Assembly: GCA_934675115.1 (NCBI GenBank)
Contig: CAKUPH010000003.1
Span: forward strand, 1-58,249
DNA: 58,249 nt
Reading direction: 5' to 3'
Source of the DNA: an uncultured Oscillospiraceae bacterium
GTDB lineage: Bacteria; Bacillota; Clostridia; Oscillospirales; Oscillospiraceae
Positions 1 to 6,577 of the stretch are shown here, piece by piece. The stretch's first letter is position 1. Each line of letters begins with the position of its first letter. A model generated the notes under the pieces. The model saw nothing but the letters and a program-made list of their open reading frames with translations, did no database searches and was not told the origin of the DNA. Made by a program: the position numbers and the translations under genes.

Positions 1-26
1 TCAAAGGGGGACTGGTCCCCCTTTGA
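1..26. repeat. Perfect 26-bp palindrome
   Basis: A 12-bp perfect inverted repeat (TCAAAGGGGGAC / GTCCCCCTTTGA) with a 2-nt centre sits at the left edge of the window. It would form a strong hairpin in RNA from either strand. It lies about 220 bp beyond the serC stop codon, so it could terminate serC read-through or belong to a gene to the left of the window. There is no clear T-run, so its role is uncertain. Confidence 0.6.
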
Positions 27-85
27 AGGCGCGCCGCGTCAGCGGTTTTGGCATTTCCGCAGAAATGCCCGCGCCTTCGGGGGTT

Positions 86-157
86 CTTAGGGGGAAAACG
101 CTATGAGCGAGAACGCGCCCTTTGCGTTCGACGTCGAATCCGCGTTTTCTCCCTAAG
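86..157. mobile_element. Short element with terminal inverted repeats, copy 1
   Basis: A 72-bp non-coding unit is bounded by CTTAGGGGGAAAACGC (86-101) and GCGTTTTCTCCCTAAG (142-157), which are inverted repeats with one mismatch. A second copy lies at 49597-49667 in the opposite orientation, with most of the interior identical. The similarity continues past the unit to position 215, so the repeated block is about 130 bp. There is no ORF inside. The shape suggests a MITE-like or structured-RNA repeat; the family is not one I recognise. Confidence 0.6.
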
Positions 158-167
158 CGTGCTTTTG

Positions 168-215
168 GTTCCTTTTCGCACGAGCGAAAAGGAACTCGCC
201 CGCAGGCGAAACCTG
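168..215. repeat. Hairpin repeat H0 plus CAGGCGAAACCTG motif
   Basis: GTTCCTTTTCGC (168-179), loop ACGA, GCGAAAAGGAAC (184-195) forms a perfect 12-bp hairpin and is followed at 203-215 by CAGGCGAAACCTG. The same order, hairpin then this motif, occurs at 50134-50182 on the same strand and in inverted form at 49539-49586. The stems differ in sequence but remain paired. It is part of the serC downstream region, which otherwise holds no gene. Confidence 0.65.
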
Positions 216-244
216 CCCCTGCCGGAGCTTCCGGCAAACACAAT

Positions 245-1330
245 TTAATTGTTTTTGTCGAACGCCCGGATAAAGTCCGCCAGCTTCTCCACGCCCTCCA
301 CGGGCATAGCGTTGTAGATGGACGCGCGCATACCGCCCACGTTCCGGTGGCCCTTCAGGTTGACGAAGCCTGCCTCGGTGGCCTCGGCCACGAACTTGGC
401 GTTGAGCTCCTCGCTGGCGGAGCGGAAGGTGACGTTCATGTCGGAGCGGCTTCCCTTTTCCGCGGCGCAGGTGAAGAGCCGGGAGTCGTCCAGCACGTCG
501 TACAGCAGCTGGGCCTTATTGTGCTTGATCTTCTCCATGCCCTCTACGCCGCCCTGAGCGTCCAGCCACTCCAGCACCAGCCCCAGCATGTAGATGCACC
601 AGCAGGGGGGCGTGTTGTACATGGAGTCCTTGTCGATCATGGTCTTGTAGTTCATCATCAGCGGGGTGTAGGGCAACTCGTGGCCGGCCAGATCCTCCCG
701 GACGATGGCGATGGTCAGGCCCGCGGGGGCCAGATTCTTCTGGGCACCGCCGAAGATGATGCCGTACTTGGACACATCCACCACCCGGCTGAGGAAGTCG
801 GAGGACATATCGCACACGATGGGCACATCGCCGGTGTCGGGGACATACTGCCATTCGGTGCCGTAAATAGTATTGTTGGCGCAGTAGTAGAAATAGCTGG
901 CCTCGGGATCCAGCTTCAGCTGGTCCTGCGCGGGGATGTAGGTGTGGTTCCTGTCCTCGCTGGAGGCGGCCAGATTGATGGTTCCGTACTTCTTCGCTTC
1001 TTTATAGGCGATGTTGGCGAAGTTGCCGGTGACGGCGTAGTCCGCCTTTCCGGTCTTTCCGATGAGGTTCAGGGGCACCATGGAGAACTGGGTGGAGGCG
1101 CCGCCCTGAAGGAACAGCACCTTATAATTGTCCGGCACGTGGAACAGCCGGATGAAGTTGGCCTTGGTGTCCTGAAAGATCTTGTCAAAGACCTTAGATC
1201 GATGACTCATCTCCATAACGGACATTCCGGACCCCTGATAATTGGTGATTTCAGACCCGGCACGGGTAAGCACTTCCAGCGGCAGCATGGAAGGGCCTGC
1301 GGAAAAGTTGTAAACGCGATTGTTTCCCAT
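245..1330 (-). CDS. serC: Phosphoserine aminotransferase
   Basis: This cytoplasmic PLP enzyme (361 aa) converts 3-phosphohydroxypyruvate and glutamate to phosphoserine in serine synthesis, and can serve the analogous step of pyridoxal phosphate synthesis. The N-terminus YNFSAGPSMLP and the PLP-lysine segment GGAQKNLAPAGL (around residue 190) are typical, and the length is normal for the family. The ATG at 1330 has an AGAGGAG ribosome site 8 nt upstream. The gene stands alone: the usual partner serA is not adjacent. A strong promoter with a palindrome at its start point lies upstream, so it is probably controlled by a repressor. Confidence 0.95.
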   Translation of the reverse strand: MGNNRVYNFSAGPSMLPLEVLTRAGSEITNYQGSGMSVMEMSHRSKVFDKIFQDTKANFIRLFHVPDNYKVLFLQGGASTQFSMVPLNLIGKTGKADYAVTGNFANIAYKEAKKYGTINLAASSEDRNHTYIPAQDQLKLDPEASYFYYCANNTIYGTEWQYVPDTGDVPIVCDMSSDFLSRVVDVSKYGIIFGGAQKNLAPAGLTIAIVREDLAGHELPYTPLMMNYKTMIDKDSMYNTPPCWCIYMLGLVLEWLDAQGGVEGMEKIKHNKAQLLYDVLDDSRLFTCAAEKGSRSDMNVTFRSASEELNAKFVAEATEAGFVNLKGHRNVGGMRASIYNAMPVEGVEKLADFIRAFDKNN

Positions 1331-1370
1331 GAGTCATACTCCTCTCTAACATCTTTGTTTGTTATTGTTT

Positions 1371-1388
1371 TAACACACTAATGTGTTA
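1371..1388. promoter_or_regulatory. Palindromic operator candidate at serC promoter
   Basis: TAACACA-CTAA-TGTGTTA is a perfect 7-bp inverted repeat located 5 bp downstream of the serC -10 box, over the expected transcription start. That position is typical of a repressor site. The cognate regulator is not identifiable from this window. Confidence 0.5.
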
Positions 1389-1393
1389 TGCCT

Positions 1394-1423
1394 ATTATAA
1401 GTTTTCACTTTGTCTCCTGTCAA
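1394..1423 (-). promoter_or_regulatory. serC promoter
   Basis: On the minus strand TTGACA (1423-1418) and TATAAT (1399-1394) are both full consensus, separated by 18 bp. The expected start point is near 1387, giving a leader of about 55 nt before the serC ATG. Confidence 0.75.
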
Positions 1424-1588
1424 CGCAGAATACCGCCCAAATACGATCCCGCCGCGCTGGTGTTTTTTGTGATTTCCGTGCTATGGAGACGCAAGTCCGC
1501 CGCTGCGGGACAGATCAACGGGAATTTCGTGCGCCGCCCGCACACACACTTCTTTTGAAACAGGCACAAGTTTCCGCTCATTCCGTGC

Positions 1589-1617
1589 TTGTGTCCGCTC
1601 TCCCGCTGTGATAGAAT
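1589..1617 (+). promoter_or_regulatory. Probable promoter of the DRTGG-hydrogenase-like gene set
   Basis: TTGTGT (1589-1594), 17 bp, TAGAAT (1612-1617). The -35 overlaps the right arm of an imperfect repeat, CACAAG (1565-1570) and CTTGTG (1588-1593), which might be an operator. The rest of the 1424-1689 gap shows no gene. Confidence 0.45.
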
Positions 1618-1689
1618 AGCGGCAGAACCGGTGCGGGACGCGCCGGATGGGCGTCCGGGCTGAAATCGGAACCGGCCGGGACGCCGGGA

Positions 1690-2046
1690 ATGGGAGGAGA
1701 AGCTATGTACTTAACGGAAGTGCGCGATATTCTCTCTGCCGACGTGCTGAGCGGCGCCGACGCGCTGGATCAGGAGGTCCGCTCCGCCTGCGGCAGCGAC
1801 TTCATGAGCGACGTGCTGGCCTACGTGAAGGATCAGGCCCTGCTGCTCACCGGCCTTGTGAACCCTCAGGTCATCCGGACGGCGGAAATGATGGATATGA
1901 AGTGCGTGGTCTTTGTCCGGGGCAAGCTGCCGGACGCGCAGATGCTGGCCCTGGCCCGGGAACGGGGCATTGTGGTCATGTCCACTCTGTACCGCATGTA
2001 TATTGCCTGCGGCCTGCTGTACTCCAACGGGCTGGCCGGAGAATGA
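1690..2046 (+). CDS. DRTGG-type domain protein (first copy)
   Basis: This is a small cytoplasmic protein of 118 aa. The stretch from residue 30 on (helix, then LLLTGLVNPQVIRTAEMMDM, then a beta-strand CVVFVRGK and a second strand IVVMST) resembles the DRTGG fold found beside phosphotransacetylases and in Clostridial hydrogenase neighbourhoods. Such domains are thought to be ligand-binding or regulatory; no enzyme residues are evident. A GGAGGAG ribosome site precedes the ATG. The stop codon overlaps the next gene (ATGA), so the two are translationally coupled. A second related protein is encoded at 3905-4234. The role in sensing is inferred from context only. Confidence 0.7.
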   Translation: MGGEAMYLTEVRDILSADVLSGADALDQEVRSACGSDFMSDVLAYVKDQALLLTGLVNPQVIRTAEMMDMKCVVFVRGKLPDAQMLALARERGIVVMSTLYRMYIACGLLYSNGLAGE

Positions 2047-2480
2047 GCATGAGTGCCAGTACGCTTCGGCTGACCTACGAGGTGGAAAAGGACGATCTCG
2101 CCCGGGCGGGGGAGGCGTCCTCTCAGGTCAAGCAGACCCTGCGGAAGCTGGGCTTCGACCCGGAAACCATCCGCCGGGTGGCCGTCTGCATGTACGAAGG
2201 GGAGATCAACATGGTCATCCACGCCGACGGCGGGCAGGCCACGGTAGACATCGGGCTGGACGCCATCACCGTCACGCTGGCCGACCACGGCCCCGGCATC
2301 CCCGACGTGGACCTCGCCATGCAGGCCGGGTATACCACCGCCGGCGAGGCGGTGCGGGATCTGGGCTTCGGCGCAGGCATGGGCCTGCCCAACATGAAAA
2401 AATACAGCGACAGCATGACCATCGACACCACCGTCGGCGTGGGTACCACCGTCACCATGGTCATCCTCATCCCCCAGTGA
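2043..2480 (+). CDS. Anti-sigma-factor-like ATP-binding protein (RsbW/SpoIIAB fold)
   Basis: This 145-aa stand-alone GHKL ATPase domain has no histidine-phosphorylation domain. The N-box region is CMYEGEINMVIHADG (about residues 50-64), the G1 box DHGPGIPDVDL (about 84-94) and the glycine-rich G2 segment FGAGMGLPNMKKY (about 112-124). This layout is that of RsbW/SpoIIAB-type serine kinases or anti-sigma factors. It starts within the stop codon of the upstream DRTGG gene and is followed 62 bp later by a hydrogenase-like iron-sulfur protein. In Clostridia such ATPases often sit beside sensory hydrogenases, which suggests phospho-signalling. No target sigma factor lies in the window. Confidence 0.8.
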   Translation: MSMSASTLRLTYEVEKDDLARAGEASSQVKQTLRKLGFDPETIRRVAVCMYEGEINMVIHADGGQATVDIGLDAITVTLADHGPGIPDVDLAMQAGYTTAGEAVRDLGFGAGMGLPNMKKYSDSMTIDTTVGVGTTVTMVILIPQ

Positions 2481-2542
2481 GCGCTGCGCTGCCCTTATCA
2501 ACCGAGGGTCACCATTTATAATATAATGAGGAGGTGTCCGCT

Positions 2543-3880
2543 GTGCGCCATTCCGTGGTCCTGGACCTGAAAAAGTGCCGCGGCTGTACCACCTGCATCA
2601 AAAACTGCCCCACCGAGGCCATCCGCGTGCGGAACGGAAAGGCCACCATTCTCCCCAACCGCTGCATCGACTGCGGCACCTGCATCCGCGTGTGCCCCCA
2701 CAGCGCGGTGAAGTCCGTGTGCGACAGTCTTGAACAGCTGAAAAAATTCAAATATGCCGTGGCCATCCCCGATCCGGCGCTGTACGGCCAGTTTCAGAAT
2801 CTGAACGATGTGAACATCGTCCTCAACGGCCTGCTTGCGCTGGGCTTTGATCAGGTGTTCGAGGCCGCCGCCGCCAGCGAGATGCTGGCGGGCATCGCCC
2901 GCAGCCGCATCCAGCGGGGCGGACAGCGCCCCGTGCCCGAGATCTCTCCCGCCTGCCCGGCGGTGGTGCGGCTCATCTCCCTTCGCTTCCCCAAGCTCAT
3001 CAGCCACATCGCCCCGGCCATTTCCCCCACGGAGCTGGCCGCCATTCTGGCCCGGGAGGACGCGGTGAAGGCCACCGGCCTTCCGCCGGAGGACATCGGC
3101 ATTTTCTCCATCGTGCCCTGCTCGTCGCTGGTGACGTCGGTCCACTCGCCGGTGGGCCTGCCCCGGCCGGTGCTGGACGGGGCCCTCGCCATCCGGGACG
3201 TATACCTCGCCCTGCTGGAGCCTATGAAAAAGCTGGCCCGGGAGCCGCTCCAGCCCCTCTCCACCTCCGGCATCATGGGGATCGGCTGGGCCTATGTCGG
3301 GGGCGAGTCCGCCTCCCACCTGTGGGAGCGTTACGTGGCGGTGGACGGCATCAACAACGTTATTCAGGTGCTGGAGGACATTGAGGACGGCCGCCTGCCC
3401 GACGTGGATTTTGTAGAGCTGCGAGCCTGCACACAGGGGTGCGTGGGCGGATGCCTCAACGTGGAGAACCCCTTCGGCACCAAAATGCGGCTGAAAAAGC
3501 TCATGCGGGAGCTGCCCATGTCCCACACCCGCACCATTCCCGACGGGCAGGCAGACGAAATTCTGGACAGCACCCGTGCGCCGGAATTTCTCCCCTCCCT
3601 CCAGCTGGACTCCGACCGGATGCGGGCCATGGAAAAGATGATCCGCATTCAGGAGCTGGAACAGCAGCTCCCTGGCCTGCGGTGCGGCTCCTGCGGCGCG
3701 CCGTCCTGCCACGCCTTCGCCGAAGACGTGATCATGGGCCGGGCCAGTCTGGACGACTGCATTTTCAAGGTCCGGGAGCGGATGCAGCACATGGCCGGCA
3801 CCGGAAACGCCGACGAGTATCTGCCCGCCCCCTTCCGTCACCGCCCGTCAGACCCCTCCGGCGGGACCAAAAGCCGCTGA
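2543..3880 (+). CDS. [FeFe]-hydrogenase-like iron-sulfur protein, probably sensory (HfsB-like)
   Basis: In this 445-aa protein residues 1-75 hold a two-cluster ferredoxin domain (CRGCTTCIKNCPTEAI and CIDCGTCIRVCPHSAV). The middle (about 75-365) is the large-subunit C-terminal hydrogenase fold, with cysteines in SPACPAVV, VPCSSLVTS and ACTQGCVGGC. The last part (about 380-415) carries an extra 4Fe-4S motif, CGSCGAPSCHAF followed by DDC. The hydrogenase motifs are altered: the Lys and Glu of MPCxxKxxE are absent and the third motif ends GGC rather than GGGxP, so H2 catalysis is unlikely and a redox-sensor or electron-transfer role is favoured. I chose the GTG at 2543, 8 nt after AGGAGG (2529-2534); an upstream GTG at 2534 overlaps that site. 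Confidence 0.85.
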   Translation: MRHSVVLDLKKCRGCTTCIKNCPTEAIRVRNGKATILPNRCIDCGTCIRVCPHSAVKSVCDSLEQLKKFKYAVAIPDPALYGQFQNLNDVNIVLNGLLALGFDQVFEAAAASEMLAGIARSRIQRGGQRPVPEISPACPAVVRLISLRFPKLISHIAPAISPTELAAILAREDAVKATGLPPEDIGIFSIVPCSSLVTSVHSPVGLPRPVLDGALAIRDVYLALLEPMKKLAREPLQPLSTSGIMGIGWAYVGGESASHLWERYVAVDGINNVIQVLEDIEDGRLPDVDFVELRACTQGCVGGCLNVENPFGTKMRLKKLMRELPMSHTRTIPDGQADEILDSTRAPEFLPSLQLDSDRMRAMEKMIRIQELEQQLPGLRCGSCGAPSCHAFAEDVIMGRASLDDCIFKVRERMQHMAGTGNADEYLPAPFRHRPSDPSGGTKSR

Positions 3881-3904
3881 CCGCGGCGGAAAGGACGTGT
3901 TCTC

Positions 3905-4234
3905 ATGACTGTCAAACAGCTTGCCGAGGCGCTGGGCCTCACCGTATTTTACATCGCAGAGCCGGACCGCGCCGTCACCGGCGGCTACTGCGGCGACCTG
4001 CTCAGCTGGGTCATGGGCCGGGCCCCCGCGGACGGCGCGTGGCTCACCATTATGAGCAACGTGAACGTGGCGGCGGTGGCCGCGCTGGCCGATCTCTCCT
4101 GCGTCATTCTGGCCGAGGGCGTCGCGCCGGATGAGACGCTGCTCAAAAAGGCCCGGGCGCAGGACATCAACCTGCTGGGTACGGCGGACCCCGTCTATGA
4201 CTGCGCAAAAAAACTGGCCGCCCTCGGCATTTAA
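3905..4234 (+). CDS. DRTGG domain protein (second copy)
   Basis: This is a small soluble protein of 109 aa. It carries the clearest form of the DRTGG signature, DRAVTGGYCGDLLSWVMG (about residues 21-38), followed by alternating strands and helices including SCVILAEGVAPDETLLKKA. The family is associated with regulatory or ligand-binding roles rather than catalysis. It follows the hydrogenase-like gene by 24 bp with a GGAAAGGA-type ribosome site and precedes the PHP gene by 9 bp, so it is in the same transcript. With the 1690-2046 protein it gives the cluster two related domains, which may form a heteromer (inference). Confidence 0.8.
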   Translation: MTVKQLAEALGLTVFYIAEPDRAVTGGYCGDLLSWVMGRAPADGAWLTIMSNVNVAAVAALADLSCVILAEGVAPDETLLKKARAQDINLLGTADPVYDCAKKLAALGI

Positions 4235-4243
4235 GGAACCACA

Positions 4244-4951
4244 ATGAACGAATACTACTTCGATTTCCACCTTCACAGCTGCCTTTCCCCCTGCGGGGGC
4301 GAGGAGATGACCCCCGCCGATCTGGCCGCCATGTGCGCGCTGGCGGGGTACGACGCCGTGGCCCTCACCGACCACAACACCACCGGCAACTGTGCCGCCT
4401 TCTGCGCCGCCGCCCGGCGGCGCGGCCTGCTGGCCCTGCCGGGCATGGAGCTGACCACGGCGGAGGAGGTCCACGTTGTCTGCCTGTTCCCCGGGCTGGA
4501 TGAGGCGCAGGCCTTCGGCGCGCTGGTGCGGCGGCGGCTGCCCGTCATCGGCAACGACCCCGATGTGTTCGGCCACCAGCTTCTGATGGACGATAAGGAC
4601 GCCATTTTAGGGGAGGAGACGGTGCTGCTGGCTGGGGCCACCGACATCGGCGTGTACGAGGCGGCGGGCCTTGTAGCCCAGTACGGCGGCGTGGCCTATC
4701 CCGCCCACATCGACCGGCCATCCTTCTCCCTGCTGTCCAATCTGGGCATCTGGGATCCGGACATGGGCTTCCCGCTGGCGGAGGTCTCCCGGAACTGCCC
4801 GCCGGAGCTGTTCGACCGGCCCGATCTGGCGGGAGTGCGGCACATTGTCGGCTGCGACGCCCATTATCTCGACCAGATCCCCGACTCCTGTCAGAAGATG
4901 GCTCTGCCTGAATTATCTGTAAGCGAAATCCTCGGTTCGTTAAGGAATTAA
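4244..4951 (+). CDS. PHP-domain phosphoesterase
   Basis: This 235-aa protein is a member of the PHP metal-dependent phosphoesterase superfamily. The N-terminal motif FDFHLHSCLSPCG, the second motif LTDHNTTGNC, a conserved metal-region Glu (GMELTTAEEVHVV), YPAHIDRPSF and the C-terminal GCDAHYLD give the full set of His/Asp metal ligands, so it should be active. The substrate is unknown: relatives hydrolyse nucleotide or sugar phosphates. Its place at the end of a gene set with two ATP-binding proteins suggests it could act as the phosphatase of that module (inference). The stop codon lies inside the stem of a strong terminator, which ends this transcript before the hydrogenase operon. Confidence 0.85.
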   Translation: MNEYYFDFHLHSCLSPCGGEEMTPADLAAMCALAGYDAVALTDHNTTGNCAAFCAAARRRGLLALPGMELTTAEEVHVVCLFPGLDEAQAFGALVRRRLPVIGNDPDVFGHQLLMDDKDAILGEETVLLAGATDIGVYEAAGLVAQYGGVAYPAHIDRPSFSLLSNLGIWDPDMGFPLAEVSRNCPPELFDRPDLAGVRHIVGCDAHYLDQIPDSCQKMALPELSVSEILGSLRN

Positions 4952-4970
4952 CGAACCGAGGTCATTTTTT
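4930..4970 (+). terminator. Rho-independent terminator after the PHP gene
   Basis: CCTCGGTTCGTTA (4930-4942) pairs with TAACGAACCGAGG (4949-4961) as a 13-bp perfect stem, followed by CATTTTTT. The 3' arm contains the PHP gene stop codon. It separates this gene set from the hydrogenase operon. Confidence 0.9.
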
Positions 4971-4997
4971 ACCTGTTTCTCCCAAAAACCGTACAAA

Positions 4998-5039
4998 TCG
5001 CAGTTCACTTTTCTCTTGATTAGCATTGACTAACTGCGA
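4998..5039. promoter_or_regulatory. Spaced inverted repeat around the hydrogenase promoter
   Basis: TCGCAGTT (4998-5005) and AACTGCGA (5032-5039) form an exact 8-bp inverted repeat 26 bp apart. The right arm begins directly after the -35 hexamer. A regulator binding both arms could control the operon. It does not match the Rex consensus. Confidence 0.4.
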
Positions 5040-5055
5040 ATTTCAGTGCTAACAT
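5026..5055 (+). promoter_or_regulatory. Hydrogenase operon promoter
   Basis: TTGACT (5026-5031), 18 bp, TAACAT (5050-5055), upstream of the AGGAGG ribosome site (5081-5086) of hndA. One mismatch in the -35 and two in the -10. Confidence 0.5.
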
Positions 5056-5095
5056 TGCCGTGATAAGTCACTTTTTAACAAGGAGGATATGTTTC

Positions 5096-5599
5096 ATGCC
5101 TAACTGCAAGACCGCGGTACCCTATCGCGGTACGCCGGAGCAGGAGGAGCGCCTGCGCAAGGTCATCGACAGCCACAAGGGGCAGCCCGGAGCCACCATG
5201 CCGGTGCTTCAGGCCGCGCAGGAGATCTTCGGCTATCTGCCGGAAGAGGTGCAGATCATGATCGCCGAGGGGCTGGACATCCCCCTCAGCGAGGTCTACG
5301 GCGTCTCCACCTTCTACTCTCTGTTCACCCTGAACCCCAAAGGCAAGTACCAGATCTCCGTCTGTCTGGGCACCGCCTGCTACGTCAAGGGCGCGGCCGA
5401 GGTGCTGGCCGCCGTGGAGAAAAAGCTGGGCATCTCCCCCGGCGGCATCACCCCCGACGGCATGTTCTCGCTGGACGCCTGCCGCTGCATCGGCGCCTGC
5501 GGCCTTGCCCCGGTGATGATGATCAACGAGGAGGTCTACGGCCGGCTCACCGCCGCACAGGTAGGCCCCATTCTGGACCAGTATCTGAAAAAGGGATGA
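5096..5599 (+). CDS. hndA: NuoE-like subunit of NAD(P)-linked [FeFe] hydrogenase
   Basis: This 167-aa thioredoxin-fold subunit has one 2Fe-2S cluster. The ligands are visible as CLGTAC (C-x4-C) and, about 40 residues later, CRCIGAC. It corresponds to HndA/HydC of tetrameric or trimeric bifurcating hydrogenases and to NuoE of complex I, and transfers electrons within the complex. The start is the ATG at 5096, 9 nt after AGGAGG; a closer ATG at 5089 runs into a stop after four codons. It is the first gene of an operon encoding every Hnd-type subunit. Its stop overlaps the next start by 4 nt. Confidence 0.9.
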   Translation: MPNCKTAVPYRGTPEQEERLRKVIDSHKGQPGATMPVLQAAQEIFGYLPEEVQIMIAEGLDIPLSEVYGVSTFYSLFTLNPKGKYQISVCLGTACYVKGAAEVLAAVEKKLGISPGGITPDGMFSLDACRCIGACGLAPVMMINEEVYGRLTAAQVGPILDQYLKKG

Positions 5600-6147
5600 A
5601 GGAGCTCTCCTTATACATACTGGACATCGCGAAAAATTCCGTCTCCGCCGGGGCGTCCCGGCTGGACATCACGCTGGATGAGCCGGGGGACGGCTGGCTC
5701 ACTATCACAATTACCGACAACGGCTGCGGGATGACGCCGGAATTTCTGGCCCAGGTCACCGACCCGTTCACCACCACCCGCACTACCCGGAAGGTGGGCA
5801 TGGGCCTCGCCCTCTACCGGCTGGCGGCGGAGCAGACCGGCGGCACACTGGATATCCGCAGCGCCCCCGGCGTGGGCACCACCGTCACCGCCCGGTTTGA
5901 CCGGCGGCACCTCGACTGCCCGCCGCCGGGCGATCTGGCCGGGAGCGTGGCCCTGCTCCTTCAGGGCTGCCCCGGCATGGACCTGCACTACCGGCACACC
6001 ACCCCCCGGGGCACAGCGGAGCTGTCCGCCGGGGAACTGCGGGAGATCCTCGGCCCGGACATCTCTCTGGGCGAACCGGAGGTATTCTCCTGGATCACCG
6101 ATTATTTGACCGAACAGGAAGCGCGGGCGGCCGCAGACCCGGCCTGA
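5596..6147 (+). CDS. Histidine-kinase-like ATP-binding protein in hydrogenase operon
   Basis: This 183-aa protein has a GHKL ATPase domain at its N-terminus: N-box DIAKNSVSAGASRLDI (about 10-25), G1 box DNGCGMTPEF (about 44-53), and F/G2 region DPFTTTRTTRKVGMGLAL (about 59-76). There is no dimerisation or phospho-acceptor helix, sensor or membrane segment. The C-terminal 70 residues are specific to this subgroup and not recognised. It overlaps hndA by 4 nt and precedes hndB by 42 nt, so it is co-translated with the hydrogenase. The same insertion is known in other Clostridial hnd-type operons; its function is unproven, with kinase or regulatory activity inferred. Confidence 0.8.
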   Translation: MKELSLYILDIAKNSVSAGASRLDITLDEPGDGWLTITITDNGCGMTPEFLAQVTDPFTTTRTTRKVGMGLALYRLAAEQTGGTLDIRSAPGVGTTVTARFDRRHLDCPPPGDLAGSVALLLQGCPGMDLHYRHTTPRGTAELSAGELREILGPDISLGEPEVFSWITDYLTEQEARAAADPA

Positions 6148-6189
6148 CCGGCCGCCGCCTGACTGGATTGGAAGGAGCTTAGCAAGCGA

Positions 6190-6558
6190 ATGAAAAGCCT
6201 GGAAGAACTGCGCGCGATCCGCGAAAAAATGAAGCAACAGATGGAGCTGCGGGACAGCGGGGAGGATACCGTCCGCGTCGTGGTGGGCATGGCCACCTGC
6301 GGCATCGCCGCCGGTGCCCGCCCCGTGCTCACTGCCTTTCTGGACGAGATTGGGAAGCGTCAGCTTCGGAACGTCATCGTCTCCCAGACGGGCTGCATCG
6401 GCGTCTGCCGCCTGGAACCCATCGTGGAGGTCTTTGCCCCCGGACAGGAAAAGGTGACCTACGTCCGGGTGAAGCCCGAGATGGTCCCCGTCATCGTGGA
6501 GCAGCATCTGGTGAACCACCACGTGGTCACCGACTACACCATCGGCGCCGCCGAATAA
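6190..6558 (+). CDS. hndB: HndB-like 2Fe-2S ferredoxin subunit
   Basis: This 122-aa thioredoxin-like ferredoxin subunit of the NAD(P)-linked hydrogenase has cluster cysteines in ATCGIAAGA (about residue 37) and TGCIGVCRLEP (about 69-79). The first 20 residues are a charged helix (LEELRAIREKMKQQMELR) as in HndB. It should relay electrons between the flavin subunit and the hydrogenase subunit. The ATG at 6190 follows a GGAAGGAG site. It is 19 bp from hndC, in the middle of the operon. Confidence 0.88.
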   Translation: MKSLEELRAIREKMKQQMELRDSGEDTVRVVVGMATCGIAAGARPVLTAFLDEIGKRQLRNVIVSQTGCIGVCRLEPIVEVFAPGQEKVTYVRVKPEMVPVIVEQHLVNHHVVTDYTIGAAE

Positions 6559-6577
6559 GGGGAGGGAGAAGGAGATC

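Noticed and set aside
122..1381. 419-aa open frame on the plus strand opposite serC
   Set aside because: It mirrors the codon structure of serC, has a His/Gly/Val-rich composition typical of antisense frames in GC-rich DNA, and lacks a ribosome site.
1589..1617. CACAAG/CTTGTG as a definite redox-regulator operator
   Set aside because: The arms are only 6 bp, separated by 17 bp, and do not match a known regulator consensus, so it is mentioned only as a possibility.
4971..5095. Rex binding site before the hydrogenase operon
   Set aside because: No TTGTTAAN4TTAACAA-like sequence is present; the palindrome found there has a different sequence and spacing.
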